NCBI RefSeq assembly: GCF_000284255.1
Contig: NC_017075.1
Location: forward strand, 3,472,001-3,536,000
Direction of reading: 5' to 3'
Origin: Rubrivivax gelatinosus IL144
GTDB lineage: Bacteria > Pseudomonadota > Gammaproteobacteria > Burkholderiales > Burkholderiaceae_C
DNA length: 64,000 bases
Position numbers and translations under genes: made by a program. Below are positions 1-10,265 of this stretch, piece by piece; positions within the stretch are counted from its first letter, which is position 1; each line of letters opens with the position of its first letter. The notes under the pieces are model-generated. The model made no database searches. It had not been told where the DNA came from and saw only the letters and a list, made by a program, of their open reading frames with translations.

Positions 1-4
1 GACG

Positions 5-31
5 AAACAAAACGCCGCCCGAAGGCGGCGT
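5..31 (-). terminator. Intrinsic terminator of clpB
   Basis: An 8-bp GC-rich stem (12-19 with 24-31) closes on a CGAA loop. Read on the minus strand it is followed by a T-rich run. It lies 20 bases past the clpB stop codon, so it most likely ends that transcript. Confidence 0.8.
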
Positions 32-50
32 CGTGTGCAGCGGCCCGTGA

Positions 51-2645
<2,595 letters not shown>

Positions 2646-2659
2646 GGAAATCCTCCGTT

Positions 2660-2694
2660 GCCCCGCAGTTCGGGCTGGACGGCGGCTTTTCAAG
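2660..2694 (-). promoter_or_regulatory. Probable sigma-32 (heat-shock) promoter of clpB
   Basis: On the minus strand CTTGAA (2694-2689) is followed after 14 bases by CCCGAACT (2674-2667), resembling the sigma-32 elements CTTGAA and CCCCATNT. Transcription would start near 2660, about 15 bases before the clpB ATG. The -35 half also lies in an imperfect hairpin (2681-2700) that could end the upstream operon. Confidence 0.5.
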
Positions 2695-2720
2695 CCCGCC
2701 GCCGCGTGCCGACGCACGCG

Positions 2721-3215
2721 TCAGAGGGGGTCGCCGAGCCGGCGGTAGTGTCCGCCCTGGTAGAGCAGCGGCGCCACCGGGTCATCCGCCAGACGGCAGA
2801 CCCGGCCGATGAAGAGCACGTGGTCGCCCGCGGCCTGGGAGGACACCGTCTCGCATTCGAAGACCGCGGCGCAGCCGGCCAGCACCGGGGCGCCGCCCTC
2901 GCCTTCGTGCCAGTCGCCTTCGCCGAACTTGTCGGGCACCGGCGAGGCGAAACGCCGCGACAGCCCGAGCTGGGCTTCGGACAGCACGTTGACGGCGAAG
3001 TGACCGGCCTGGCGGAAGGCCGGCAGGCTGGGGCTGGCCTCGCGCAGCGACCACAGCACCAGCGGCGGGTCCAGCGAGACGGCCTGGAAGGAGCTGACGG
3101 TCAGGCCGACCCGCTGGCCGTCGGCGTCGGTGCAGGTGACCAGCGTGACGCCGGTGGCGAAGTGGCCCAGCGCGCGGCGCAGCTGCTTGGGGTCGGAGGG
3201 GTCCAGGGCGTGCAT
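2721..3215 (-). CDS. Flavin reductase family protein (FMN-binding split barrel)
   Basis: A 164-residue protein of the flavin reductase-like family (HpaC/RutF-type), whose members bind FMN or FAD and reduce it with NAD(P)H, often for a partner monooxygenase. The family pattern is visible: an ATGVTLVT start, the VSSFQAVSLDPPLVLW core and a C-terminal HVLFIGRV-type strand. Its ATG overlaps the moaE stop by one base, so it is the last gene of the hom-thrC-moeA-moaD-moaE run. No monooxygenase partner lies beside it, so the physiological acceptor is unknown. The call is firm at family level only. Confidence 0.85.
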   Translation of the reverse strand: MHALDPSDPKQLRRALGHFATGVTLVTCTDADGQRVGLTVSSFQAVSLDPPLVLWSLREASPSLPAFRQAGHFAVNVLSEAQLGLSRRFASPVPDKFGEGDWHEGEGGAPVLAGCAAVFECETVSSQAAGDHVLFIGRVCRLADDPVAPLLYQGGHYRRLGDPL

Positions 3216-3694
3216 CAGGCGTTCGCGGCGTTGTCCGAGTCCAGGCCCCAGCGGGCCAGCGCCGCGTCGTCGGCAGCACGTGCGTCGACCCAGCGCGAGC
3301 CCTCGGGCGTCGTTTCCTTCTTCCAGAAAGGCGCCTGGGTCTTCAGATAGTCCATCAGGAACTCGCAGCCTTCGAAGGCGGCCCGCCGGTGCGGGGCGGC
3401 GACGCCGACGAAGACGATGTTCTCGCCGGCCGCCAGGCGGCCGACACGGTGCACGACCCGCGCCGCGCGCAGCCCGAAGCGGCCTAGGGCCGCGTCGATC
3501 ATGGCCTCGATGGCCCGCTCGGTCATGCCCGGGTAGTGTTCCAGTTCCAGCGCCTGCACGGCGTGACCGTCGTCACGGCCGCGCACGGTTCCGACGAAAC
3601 CGACCACCGCACCGGTGCCGGCATCGGCCGCGTGCAGCGCCTGGAACAGGGAGCCGACGTCGAAGTCTTCGTGCTGGATCGCGACGCGCGACAC
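3215..3694 (-). CDS. moaE: Molybdopterin synthase catalytic subunit MoaE
   Basis: Large subunit of molybdopterin synthase, which inserts two sulfurs into precursor Z using the MoaD thiocarboxylate. The 159-residue product contains the conserved VGFVGTVR segment, the LEHYPGM motif and the YLKTQAPFWKKE segment whose lysines form the active site in MoaE. A GTG start at 3694 is chosen because it lies 2 bases after the moaD stop and gives the normal family length; an in-frame ATG further upstream would run through moaD. It is co-transcribed and probably translationally coupled with moaD. Confidence 0.93.
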   Translation of the reverse strand: MSRVAIQHEDFDVGSLFQALHAADAGTGAVVGFVGTVRGRDDGHAVQALELEHYPGMTERAIEAMIDAALGRFGLRAARVVHRVGRLAAGENIVFVGVAAPHRRAAFEGCEFLMDYLKTQAPFWKKETTPEGSRWVDARAADDAALARWGLDSDNAANA

Positions 3695-3696
3695 GG

Positions 3697-3948
3697 TCAA
3701 CCGCCGGTCACCGGCGGGAAGAACGCCACTTCGGCGCCGTCGCGCACGACCGCCGCCTCGTCGCTCATCACCTGGTTGAGTGCGCAACGCACCGCGCGGC
3801 CGCGGGCCAGCACGTCGGCATAGGCCCCGCCGCGCGCGACCAGGTCGTCGCGCAGCAGGCCGAGCGTCGAGACCTCGGGCAGCTCGACCGTCTCGCCGGG
3901 GCCGAGCGCCTCGCGCAGCGAGGCGAAGTAGCGCACTTGGATCTTCAT
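3697..3948 (-). CDS. moaD: Molybdopterin synthase sulfur carrier subunit MoaD
   Basis: An 83-residue ubiquitin-fold protein that carries sulfur as a C-terminal thiocarboxylate to MoaE. It has the typical start (MKIQVRYFASLRE) and ends in the required Gly-Gly (VTGG). The ATG overlaps the moeA stop as ATGA, and moaE starts 2 bases after its stop, so moeA, moaD and moaE should be made together. MoeB, which would adenylate the C-terminus, is not in this window. Confidence 0.93.
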   Translation of the reverse strand: MKIQVRYFASLREALGPGETVELPEVSTLGLLRDDLVARGGAYADVLARGRAVRCALNQVMSDEAAVVRDGAEVAFFPPVTGG

Positions 3949-5192
3949 CGGGCGATCAGTTCGGATAACGGCAGATAGCGTACCGTTTCGCCGGAAACGA
4001 TGCGCTGGCCCGCCGGGATATCCACGAGGCCGTCTGCCCAGGCGGCAGAGGTCAGCACGCCCGATCCCTGGTTGGGGAAGAGGTCCAGCCCGCCCTGCTC
4101 GTTCAGGCGCACGCGCAGGAACTCGCGCCGTCGGTCGGGGCGCGGCCAGCCGAAATCGGCACGCAGCGGCAGCCCGGCCGGCAGCGTCGCCGGCGCGCCC
4201 TGCATCGCGCGCAGCACCGTCGTCACGCAGAGCAGGTAGGTGACGAAGCTCGACACCGGGTTGCCCGGCAGGCCGACGACCAGCGCCGAAGTGCCGTCGT
4301 CGCGGCGCACCGTGCCGAAGGCCAGCGGCCGGCCCGGCTTGATCGCCATCTGGAAGTGCTCCAGCGTGCCCCGGGCCTGGATCGCCGCCTTCAGGTGGTC
4401 TTCCTCGCCGACCGAGACGCCGCCGCTGGTGAGGATCAGGTCGTGGAAACGCGCCGCACGCTCCAGCGCCGTGCAGGTGGCGTCCAGGCGGTCGGGCACG
4501 ATGCCCAGGTCGGTGACCTCGCAGCCGCCGGCCTGCAGCAAACCGCGCAGCGTGTAGCGGTTGGAGTTGTAGATCGCGCCGGGCTTCAGCGGCTCGCCGG
4601 GCATCACCAGCTCGTCGCCGGTGGAGAACAGCGCGACGCGCGGGCGGCGGCAGACGGCCAGCGTCGCCGCGCCGACCGAGGCCGCCAGGCCCAGGCCCTG
4701 CGGCGTCAGCCGGCTGCCCTTGTGCAGCACGATGGCGCCGTGCAGCACGTCCTCGCCGCGGCGGCGGATCCACTGGCCGAAGGCCGGCAGTTCGTCGATG
4801 CGCACCGCGCCCAGACCTTCGCCGGGGATCGCTTCGCAGCGCTCCTGCATGACGACGGCGTCGGCGCCGGCGGGGATCTGCGCGCCGGTGAAGATGCGCG
4901 CCGCGGTGCCGCGGCGCAGCGGCTGGCCGACGACGCCGGCCGGGATGCGCTGCGAGACCGGCAGCACGGTGCCGGCGGCCGGCACGTCGGCGGTGTTGAC
5001 CGCCCAGCCGTCCATCGAGCTGTTGTCGCCCGGCGGCACGTCGAGCATCGACAGCACGTTGACCGCCAGCACGCGGCCCAGCGCGTCGACGGTGGGCACC
5101 GACTCGGTCTCGACGATGCGGTGCGGCGCGACGCCGGCCACGAGGCGCGCCAGCGCCTCGTCCAGCGAGATCAGCGGCTGCGGCGCGTTCAT
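3945..5192 (-). CDS. moeA: Molybdopterin molybdenumtransferase MoeA (first paralogue)
   Basis: Inserts molybdate into adenylylated molybdopterin. The 415 residues follow the MoeA plan: an N-terminal segment with the DNSSMDGWA motif (about 60), a MoCF-like domain with STGDEL (about 195) and GGVSVGEEDH (about 255), then GLPGNPVS and the C-terminal beta domain. Its ATG overlaps the thrC stop as ATGA and its stop overlaps the moaD ATG. A second moeA is at 18333-19610. The two copies differ enough to suggest distinct roles, such as different cofactor maturation routes, but the sequence does not say which. Confidence 0.94.
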   Translation of the reverse strand: MNAPQPLISLDEALARLVAGVAPHRIVETESVPTVDALGRVLAVNVLSMLDVPPGDNSSMDGWAVNTADVPAAGTVLPVSQRIPAGVVGQPLRRGTAARIFTGAQIPAGADAVVMQERCEAIPGEGLGAVRIDELPAFGQWIRRRGEDVLHGAIVLHKGSRLTPQGLGLAASVGAATLAVCRRPRVALFSTGDELVMPGEPLKPGAIYNSNRYTLRGLLQAGGCEVTDLGIVPDRLDATCTALERAARFHDLILTSGGVSVGEEDHLKAAIQARGTLEHFQMAIKPGRPLAFGTVRRDDGTSALVVGLPGNPVSSFVTYLLCVTTVLRAMQGAPATLPAGLPLRADFGWPRPDRRREFLRVRLNEQGGLDLFPNQGSGVLTSAAWADGLVDIPAGQRIVSGETVRYLPLSELIAR

Positions 5193-6607
5193 CCGGCGTG
5201 GGCCTCGATGAAGGCCTTGACCGCCGCCGCGTCGGGCGGCACGACGGTGAAGCGGCGCGGCAGCGCCTCGAGCCCGGCCAGCGCCGCCGGGCGCGGCGGC
5301 ACCGGTGCGTCGGCGCCCAGCGCCTCGGTGATCGTCGCGGCGAACTTGGCCGGCAGCGCGGTCTCCAGCACGATCATCGGCACGCCGGCGTCGCGGTGCT
5401 CGCGTGCGACCTTCAGGCCGTCGGCGGTGTGGGTGTCGACGAGCACGCCGGTTTCGCGCCAGGTGGCGGCGATCGTCGCCAGGCGGTCGGCATGCGTGCT
5501 GCGGCCCGAGACGAAGCCGAAGCCGGCGCAGCGCGCGTGCTCCTCGGCAGTCAGCGTGAAGCCGCCCTGCTGCGAGACGCCGGCACCGAACAGTTCGCGC
5601 GTGCGCGCCGCGTCGCGGCCCAGCAGGTCGAAGACAAAACGCTCGAAGTTGCTCGCCTTGCTGATGTCCATCGACGGCGACGAGGTCTCGAAGGTCTCGG
5701 CGCTGCCACGCACGCGATAAGTCCCCGTGCGGAAGAACTCGTCGAGCACGTCGTTCTCGTTGGTCGCCAGCACCAGGCGGTGAATCGGCAGGCCCATCGA
5801 ACGCGCGACGTGGCCGGCGCAGATATTGCCGAAGTTGCCCGAGGGCACGGCGAAGGACACGCGCTCGTCGTTCGTCTTCGTCGCCTGGAAATAACCGGCG
5901 AAGTAGTAGACGACCTGGGCCAGCAGCCGCGCCCAGTTGATCGAGTTGACGGTGCCGATCTTGTGGCGGCGCTTGAACTCGAGGTCGTTGCTGACGGCCT
6001 TGACGATGTCCTGGCAGTCGTCGAACACGCCTTCGACGGCCAAGTTGTGGATGTTGGCGTCCTGCAGGCTGAACATCTGCGCCTGCTGGAACGGGCTCAT
6101 GCGGCCGTGGGGGCTCAGCATGAAGACGTTGACGCCCGTCTTGCCGCGCATCGCGTATTCGGCGGCGCTGCCGGTGTCGCCGGAGGTGGCGCCGAGGATG
6201 TTCAGCGTCTCGCCGCGGCGGCCCAGTTCGTACTCGAACAGGTTGCCCAGCAGCTGCATCGCCATGTCCTTGAAGGCCAGCGTCGGGCCGTTGGACAGGG
6301 CTTGCAGGGCGAGGCCATCGCCCAGCGGCTTCAGCGGCGTGATCTCGGGCGTGCCGAAGACGGCCTCGGTGTAGGTGGCGTGCACCAGCCGCTTCAGGTC
6401 GGCGGCCGGGATGTCGTCGATATAGAGCGACAGGATCTCGAACGCCAGGTCGGCATAGGACAGCCCGCGCCAGCGCGCGAGCGTCGCGGCGTCGACCTGC
6501 GGGTAGTGCGTCGGCAGGTACAGGCCGCCGTCGGGCGCCAGGCCTTCGAGCAGGATGTCGGAGAAGCCGCGCAGCGTGGCGTCGCCGCGGGTGCTGAGGT
6601 ACTTCAC
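5189..6607 (-). CDS. thrC: Threonine synthase ThrC
   Basis: PLP enzyme converting O-phosphohomoserine to threonine. The 472-residue product starts with KYLSTRGDATLRGFSDILL. It carries the PLP lysine in the TLAFKDMAMQLLG segment (about residue 113) and the GATSGDTGSAAEYAMRG phosphate-binding region. The GTG start at 6607 overlaps the hom stop as GTGA. The length suits the longer proteobacterial/yeast-type threonine synthases. Its stop overlaps the moeA start, tying threonine synthesis to molybdenum cofactor genes in one transcript. No thrB lies between hom and thrC. Confidence 0.96.
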   Translation of the reverse strand: MKYLSTRGDATLRGFSDILLEGLAPDGGLYLPTHYPQVDAATLARWRGLSYADLAFEILSLYIDDIPAADLKRLVHATYTEAVFGTPEITPLKPLGDGLALQALSNGPTLAFKDMAMQLLGNLFEYELGRRGETLNILGATSGDTGSAAEYAMRGKTGVNVFMLSPHGRMSPFQQAQMFSLQDANIHNLAVEGVFDDCQDIVKAVSNDLEFKRRHKIGTVNSINWARLLAQVVYYFAGYFQATKTNDERVSFAVPSGNFGNICAGHVARSMGLPIHRLVLATNENDVLDEFFRTGTYRVRGSAETFETSSPSMDISKASNFERFVFDLLGRDAARTRELFGAGVSQQGGFTLTAEEHARCAGFGFVSGRSTHADRLATIAATWRETGVLVDTHTADGLKVAREHRDAGVPMIVLETALPAKFAATITEALGADAPVPPRPAALAGLEALPRRFTVVPPDAAAVKAFIEAHAG

Positions 6608-7914
6608 TTCAGCTCCTCCTTGCGGATGCGCACGATGGGTGCGAGCACGGTGGGCAGCGCCTGCATCTGCGCGAGCGCGGCGCGCATGCGGCCTTCGACG
6701 GTGTCGTGCGTCAGGATGATCAGCTCGGTCTGCTTCTCGCCTTCCGCACTCTCGCGCTGCAGCACGGCGTCGATCGAGATCTCGTGCTCGGCCAGGATGC
6801 CGGTGATCTTGGCCAGCACGCCGGCCTGGTCGGCGACCTGTAGGCGCAGGTAGAACGAGGTGACGACCTCGTCGATCGGCAGGATCGGCGTGTCCTGCAG
6901 CGAACCCGGCTGGAAAGCCAGGTGCGGCACGCGGTGGTCGGGATCGGCGGTGTGCAGCCGGGTGATGTCCACCAGGTCGGCGACGACGGCGCTGGCCGTC
7001 GGCTCGGCGCCGGCGCCCTTGCCGTAGTACAGCGTGCTGCCGACCGCGTCGCCCTGCACGACGACGGCGTTCATCGCGCCTTCGACGTTGGCGATCAGGC
7101 GCTGCGAAGGCACCAGCGTCGGGTGCACACGCAGCTCGATGCCGTGCTGGCGGCGCTTGGTGATGCCCAGCAGCTTGATGCGGTAGCCGAGCTGCTCGGC
7201 GTAGCGGATGTCGGCCGCCTGCAGCGCGGTGATGCCCTCGACATAGGCCTTGTCGAACTGCACCGGCACGCCGAAGGCGATGGCGCTCATGATCGTCGCC
7301 TTGTGCGCGGCGTCGACGCCTTCGATGTCGAAGGTCGGGTCGGCCTCGGCGTAGCCCAGCGCCTGCGCCTGCTTGAGCACGGCGGCGAAGTCCAGCCCCT
7401 TGGAGCGCATCTCCGAGAGGATGAAGTTGGTCGTGCCGTTGATGATGCCGGCCACCCACTCGATGCGGTTGGCCGTCAGCCCTTCGCGCAGCGCCTTGAT
7501 GATCGGGATGCCGCCGGCCACCGCAGCCTCGAAGGCGACCATCACGCCCCTCAGGCGCGCGGCCTCGAAGATCTCGGTGCCGTGCACCGCGAGCAGCGCC
7601 TTGTTCGCGGTGACGACGTGCTTGCCGGCGGCAATCGCTTCGAGCACCAGCGTCTTGGCGATGCCGTAGCCGCCGATCAGCTCGACGACGATGTCGATCT
7701 CGGGATTGGCGATGACCTCGCGGGCATCGGCGACGACGCGGGCACGGTCGCCGACGATGCCGCGTGCACGTTCGACGTCGAGGTCGGCGACCATCGAAAT
7801 CTCGATGCCGCGTCCGGCACGGCGCCGGATCTCCTCCTGGTTGCGGTTGAGCACCGTGAAGGTGCCGCTGCCGACGGTGCCGATGCCGAGCAGGCCGACC
7901 TGGATGGGTTTCAT
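6604..7914 (-). CDS. hom: Homoserine dehydrogenase
   Basis: NAD(P)H-dependent reduction of aspartate semialdehyde to homoserine, the branch point to threonine and methionine. The 436-residue monofunctional enzyme has the Rossmann motif GLLGIGTVGSG at the N-terminus, the catalytic-domain segment GYAEADPTFDIEG (about 205) and a C-terminal ACT domain (about 350-425, beginning LRLQVADQAGVLAKITGIL) that usually mediates threonine feedback. The ATG is 46 bases after the alaA stop. There is no sign of a leader peptide or attenuator in that gap. Confidence 0.96.
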   Translation of the reverse strand: MKPIQVGLLGIGTVGSGTFTVLNRNQEEIRRRAGRGIEISMVADLDVERARGIVGDRARVVADAREVIANPEIDIVVELIGGYGIAKTLVLEAIAAGKHVVTANKALLAVHGTEIFEAARLRGVMVAFEAAVAGGIPIIKALREGLTANRIEWVAGIINGTTNFILSEMRSKGLDFAAVLKQAQALGYAEADPTFDIEGVDAAHKATIMSAIAFGVPVQFDKAYVEGITALQAADIRYAEQLGYRIKLLGITKRRQHGIELRVHPTLVPSQRLIANVEGAMNAVVVQGDAVGSTLYYGKGAGAEPTASAVVADLVDITRLHTADPDHRVPHLAFQPGSLQDTPILPIDEVVTSFYLRLQVADQAGVLAKITGILAEHEISIDAVLQRESAEGEKQTELIILTHDTVEGRMRAALAQMQALPTVLAPIVRIRKEELK

Positions 7915-7960
7915 GCGGGGTCTCTCCGGGAACGGGGGCCGACGCGGCGGCCCGGGTGGC

Positions 7961-9193
7961 TTAAAGGGAGTGGCGTTTGCGATAGCCGGCGAGGAAGCGC
8001 TCGATGCGCCCGATGGCCTCGGTCAGGTCGTCGAGGTTGGGCAGGAAGACGAGGCGGAAGTGGTCGGGGTCGGGCCAGTTGAAGCCGGTGCCCTGCACGA
8101 TCAGCACACGCTCCTGCTCCAGCAGCTCGTAGGCGAACTGCTGGTCGTCGGCGATCGGGTAGACCTTGGGGTCCAGCCGCGGGAACATGTACAGCGCCGC
8201 CTTCGGCTTGACGACGCTGACGCCGGGGATCGCGTTCATCATCTCCCAGGCGAGGTCGCGCTGCTTGAGCAGCCGGCCGCCCGGGGCGACGAGGTCCTTG
8301 ATGCTCTGGTAGCCGCCGAGCGCGGTCTGGATCGCCATCTGGCCGGGCGTGTTGGCGCACAGCCGCATCGAGGCCAGCATGTTCAGGCCCTCGATGTAGT
8401 CCTTGGCGTAGCGCTTCTCGCCGGAGACCACCATCCAGCCCGAGCGGTAGCCGCAGGAGCGGTAGTTCTTGGACAGGCCGTTGAAGGTGACGAAGAGCAC
8501 GTCGTCGGCCAGCGAGGCGATGCTGGTGTGCTCGTTGCCGTCGTACAGCGTCTTGTCGTAGATCTCGTCGGCGAAGACGATCAGCTGGTGCTGGCGCGCG
8601 ATCTCGACGATGTCCTTCAGCAGGTCCACCGGATAGAGCGCGCCCGTCGGGTTGTTCGGGTTGATGACGACGATGGCCTTGGTGTTGGCGCTCACCTTGG
8701 CGCGGATGTCGTCGAGGTCGGGCAGCCAGCCCGAGCCTTCGTCGCAGCGGTAGTGCACCGGCGTGCCGCCCGACAGCGACACCACCGCGGTGTGCAGCGG
8801 GTAGTCGGGCGAGGGAATCAGCACCTCGTCACCGGCGTCGAGCAAGGCGTTCATGCTCATCGCGATCAGCTCGGAGGCGCCGTTGCCCAGGTAGACATCG
8901 TCGACGGTCACGCCGGAGATGCGCTTTTCCTGGGTGTAGTGCACGACCGCCTTGCGCGGCGCGAACAGGCCCTTGCTGTCGGTGTAGCCGGCGGCCACCT
9001 GCGACGGCAGGTTGTGGATCATGTCCCGGACGATCTCGTCGGGGGGCATCAGGCCGAAGGCGGCGACGTTGCCGATGTTCAGCTTGATGATGCGCTGGCC
9101 CTCCTCCTCCATCTGCCGGGCCTTGTCGAGCACCGGACCGCGGATGTCGTAACCGACGTTGGCGAGCTTGCTGGACTTGGCGATGGGCTTCAA
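7961..9193 (-). CDS. alaA: Pyruvate-glutamate aminotransferase AlaA-like
   Basis: Class I PLP aminotransferase making alanine from pyruvate and glutamate. The 410-residue protein follows E. coli AlaA closely by eye: KSSKLANVGYDIRGPVL at the start, NPNNPTGALY, FADEIYDK, and FNGLSK with the PLP-binding lysine. It ends with GTGFNWPDPDHFR. No ATG fits; the codon at 9193 is TTG, which gives the family N-terminus, so this is probably a TTG start. It is the first gene of the leftward alaA-hom-thrC-moe-moa run and diverges from the gene at 9234 across only 40 bases. Confidence 0.92.
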   Translation of the reverse strand: MKPIAKSSKLANVGYDIRGPVLDKARQMEEEGQRIIKLNIGNVAAFGLMPPDEIVRDMIHNLPSQVAAGYTDSKGLFAPRKAVVHYTQEKRISGVTVDDVYLGNGASELIAMSMNALLDAGDEVLIPSPDYPLHTAVVSLSGGTPVHYRCDEGSGWLPDLDDIRAKVSANTKAIVVINPNNPTGALYPVDLLKDIVEIARQHQLIVFADEIYDKTLYDGNEHTSIASLADDVLFVTFNGLSKNYRSCGYRSGWMVVSGEKRYAKDYIEGLNMLASMRLCANTPGQMAIQTALGGYQSIKDLVAPGGRLLKQRDLAWEMMNAIPGVSVVKPKAALYMFPRLDPKVYPIADDQQFAYELLEQERVLIVQGTGFNWPDPDHFRLVFLPNLDDLTEAIGRIERFLAGYRKRHSL

Positions 9194-9218
9194 GGCAGGC
9201 GGCTTTCGTGAGGGAACC

Positions 9219-9228
9219 TAGAATTATC
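9219..9228. promoter_or_regulatory. Overlapping divergent -10 elements
   Basis: In the 40-base gap between alaA and the Mth938-like gene, TAGAAT (9219-9224, plus) and GATAAT (9228-9223, minus) overlap by two bases. The two promoters should compete for polymerase. The plus-strand start point would fall only 2-3 bases before the ATG at 9234. No clear -35 box was seen on either strand. Confidence 0.45.
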
Positions 9229-9233
9229 CACGC

Positions 9234-9617
9234 ATGAAATTCCAGCCGGACAGCTTCAGCGGCAGCAACGTGATCACGCGTCACGACGCCGGCCAGGTGT
9301 GGGTGGGCACGACGGCCCATGTCCACAGCATCGTCGTGCCCTGGAAGGGCGCCGTGCTGCCCTGGGGCGCGCCGTCGCTGGACGCGCTGACCGCCGAGCA
9401 CTTCGAGCGCATCGCCGCGCTGCGCCCCGAACTGGTGATCTTCGGCTCCGGCCGGCGCCTGCGCTTCATCTCGCCGGCGCTGCTGCGCCCGCTGATCGAG
9501 CGCCGCATCGGCGTCGAGACCATGGACACCGTCGCCGCGTGCCGTACCTACAACGTCCTGGCCGCGGAAGAACGCGAAGTCGTCGCGGCCCTCGTTTTGG
9601 AGGGCGATGGGGCGTAA
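9234..9617 (+). CDS. Mth938-like domain protein (DUF498 family)
   Basis: A 127-residue protein of the Mth938-like fold, the family that includes mitochondrial complex I assembly factor NDUFAF3. Typical features are the WKG motif near residue 38, the LVIFGSGRR segment (about 66) and GVETMDTVAACRTYNVLAAE near the end. Bacterial members are uncharacterised; they often sit near protein-export or respiratory genes, which is not the case here. It is followed after 64 bases by a peroxiredoxin gene with its own -10 box. No function is assigned. Confidence 0.85.
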   Translation: MKFQPDSFSGSNVITRHDAGQVWVGTTAHVHSIVVPWKGAVLPWGAPSLDALTAEHFERIAALRPELVIFGSGRRLRFISPALLRPLIERRIGVETMDTVAACRTYNVLAAEEREVVAALVLEGDGA

Positions 9618-9628
9618 TGCCGGCGTTT

Positions 9629-9634
9629 TATAAT
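9629..9634 (+). promoter_or_regulatory. -10 element for the peroxiredoxin gene
   Basis: A perfect TATAAT lies 47 bases upstream of the ATG at 9682, within a locally AT-rich patch. Transcription would begin near 9641, giving a leader of about 40 bases. No good -35 is visible at the normal distance. Confidence 0.5.
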
Positions 9635-9681
9635 CACGTGTTGAGCCGGCGACGGCTGCCTACGTTCCGAGAACACCATCC

Positions 9682-10158
9682 ATGACGCCCGTTGTCAACA
9701 AGACCCTTCCGGAATTCGAAGCCTTCGCGACCGGCGGCGTGAAGTTCACGCCTTCTGCGAATCTCGGCCACGCCGTGGTCCTGTACTTCTACCCCAAGGA
9801 CGCGACGCCCGGTTGCACGACCGAGGCTATGCAATTCCGTGACCACCACCAGGACTTCCTGGCGGCCGGCGCGGTGGTCTTCGGGGTCTCGCGCGACAAC
9901 CTCGCGTCGCACGAGAAGTTCAAGCAGGCCCTGGAGTTGCCCTTCGAACTGATCGCGGACACCGAAGAGAAGCTCTGCCACATGTTCGGCGTGGTCAAGA
10001 ACAAGATCATGTACGGCAAGAAGGTCAAGGGCATCGAGCGCAGCACCTTCCTCATCGACGCCGACGGCGTGATGCGTGCCGAGTGGCGCGGCATCAAGGT
10101 CGCGGGCCACGTCGACGAGGTCCTCAAGGCCGTGCAGGCCCTCAAGCAGGCTGCCTGA
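9682..10158 (+). CDS. bcp: Thioredoxin-dependent peroxiredoxin (BCP/PrxQ type)
   Basis: Reduces hydrogen and organic hydroperoxides with electrons from thioredoxin. The 158 residues carry the peroxidatic cysteine in KDATPGCTTEA (Cys45). The resolving cysteine that many PrxQ proteins have five residues later is replaced by Met50. The only other cysteine is Cys99, so this is a 1-Cys or atypical 2-Cys variant. Further family segments are GVSRDNLASHEKF and ERSTFLIDADG. A strong terminator follows, so it is probably a single-gene transcript. A thioredoxin gene lies at 59827. Confidence 0.93.
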   Translation: MTPVVNKTLPEFEAFATGGVKFTPSANLGHAVVLYFYPKDATPGCTTEAMQFRDHHQDFLAAGAVVFGVSRDNLASHEKFKQALELPFELIADTEEKLCHMFGVVKNKIMYGKKVKGIERSTFLIDADGVMRAEWRGIKVAGHVDEVLKAVQALKQAA

Positions 10159-10216
10159 GATCGCCCGCCCGCGTGTCCGGCGCCGCCAACGCGGTGCCCT
10201 CCTCCCTCTCCCGCCG

Positions 10217-10252
10217 AAAGCCGCCCGGTCCGCCGTGCGGCTTTTTGCTTTT
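10217..10252 (+). terminator. Intrinsic terminator after bcp
   Basis: Stem AAAGCCGC (10217-10224) pairs with GCGGCTTT (10237-10244) and is followed by a T-rich tract. It lies between bcp and the PhoH gene. Confidence 0.8.
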
Positions 10253-10265
10253 TGCTGAGCCCACC

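Noticed and set aside
7915..7960. Threonine attenuator or leader peptide before hom
   Set aside because: Only 46 bases separate alaA and hom, with no Thr/Ile-rich small frame or terminator/antiterminator pair.
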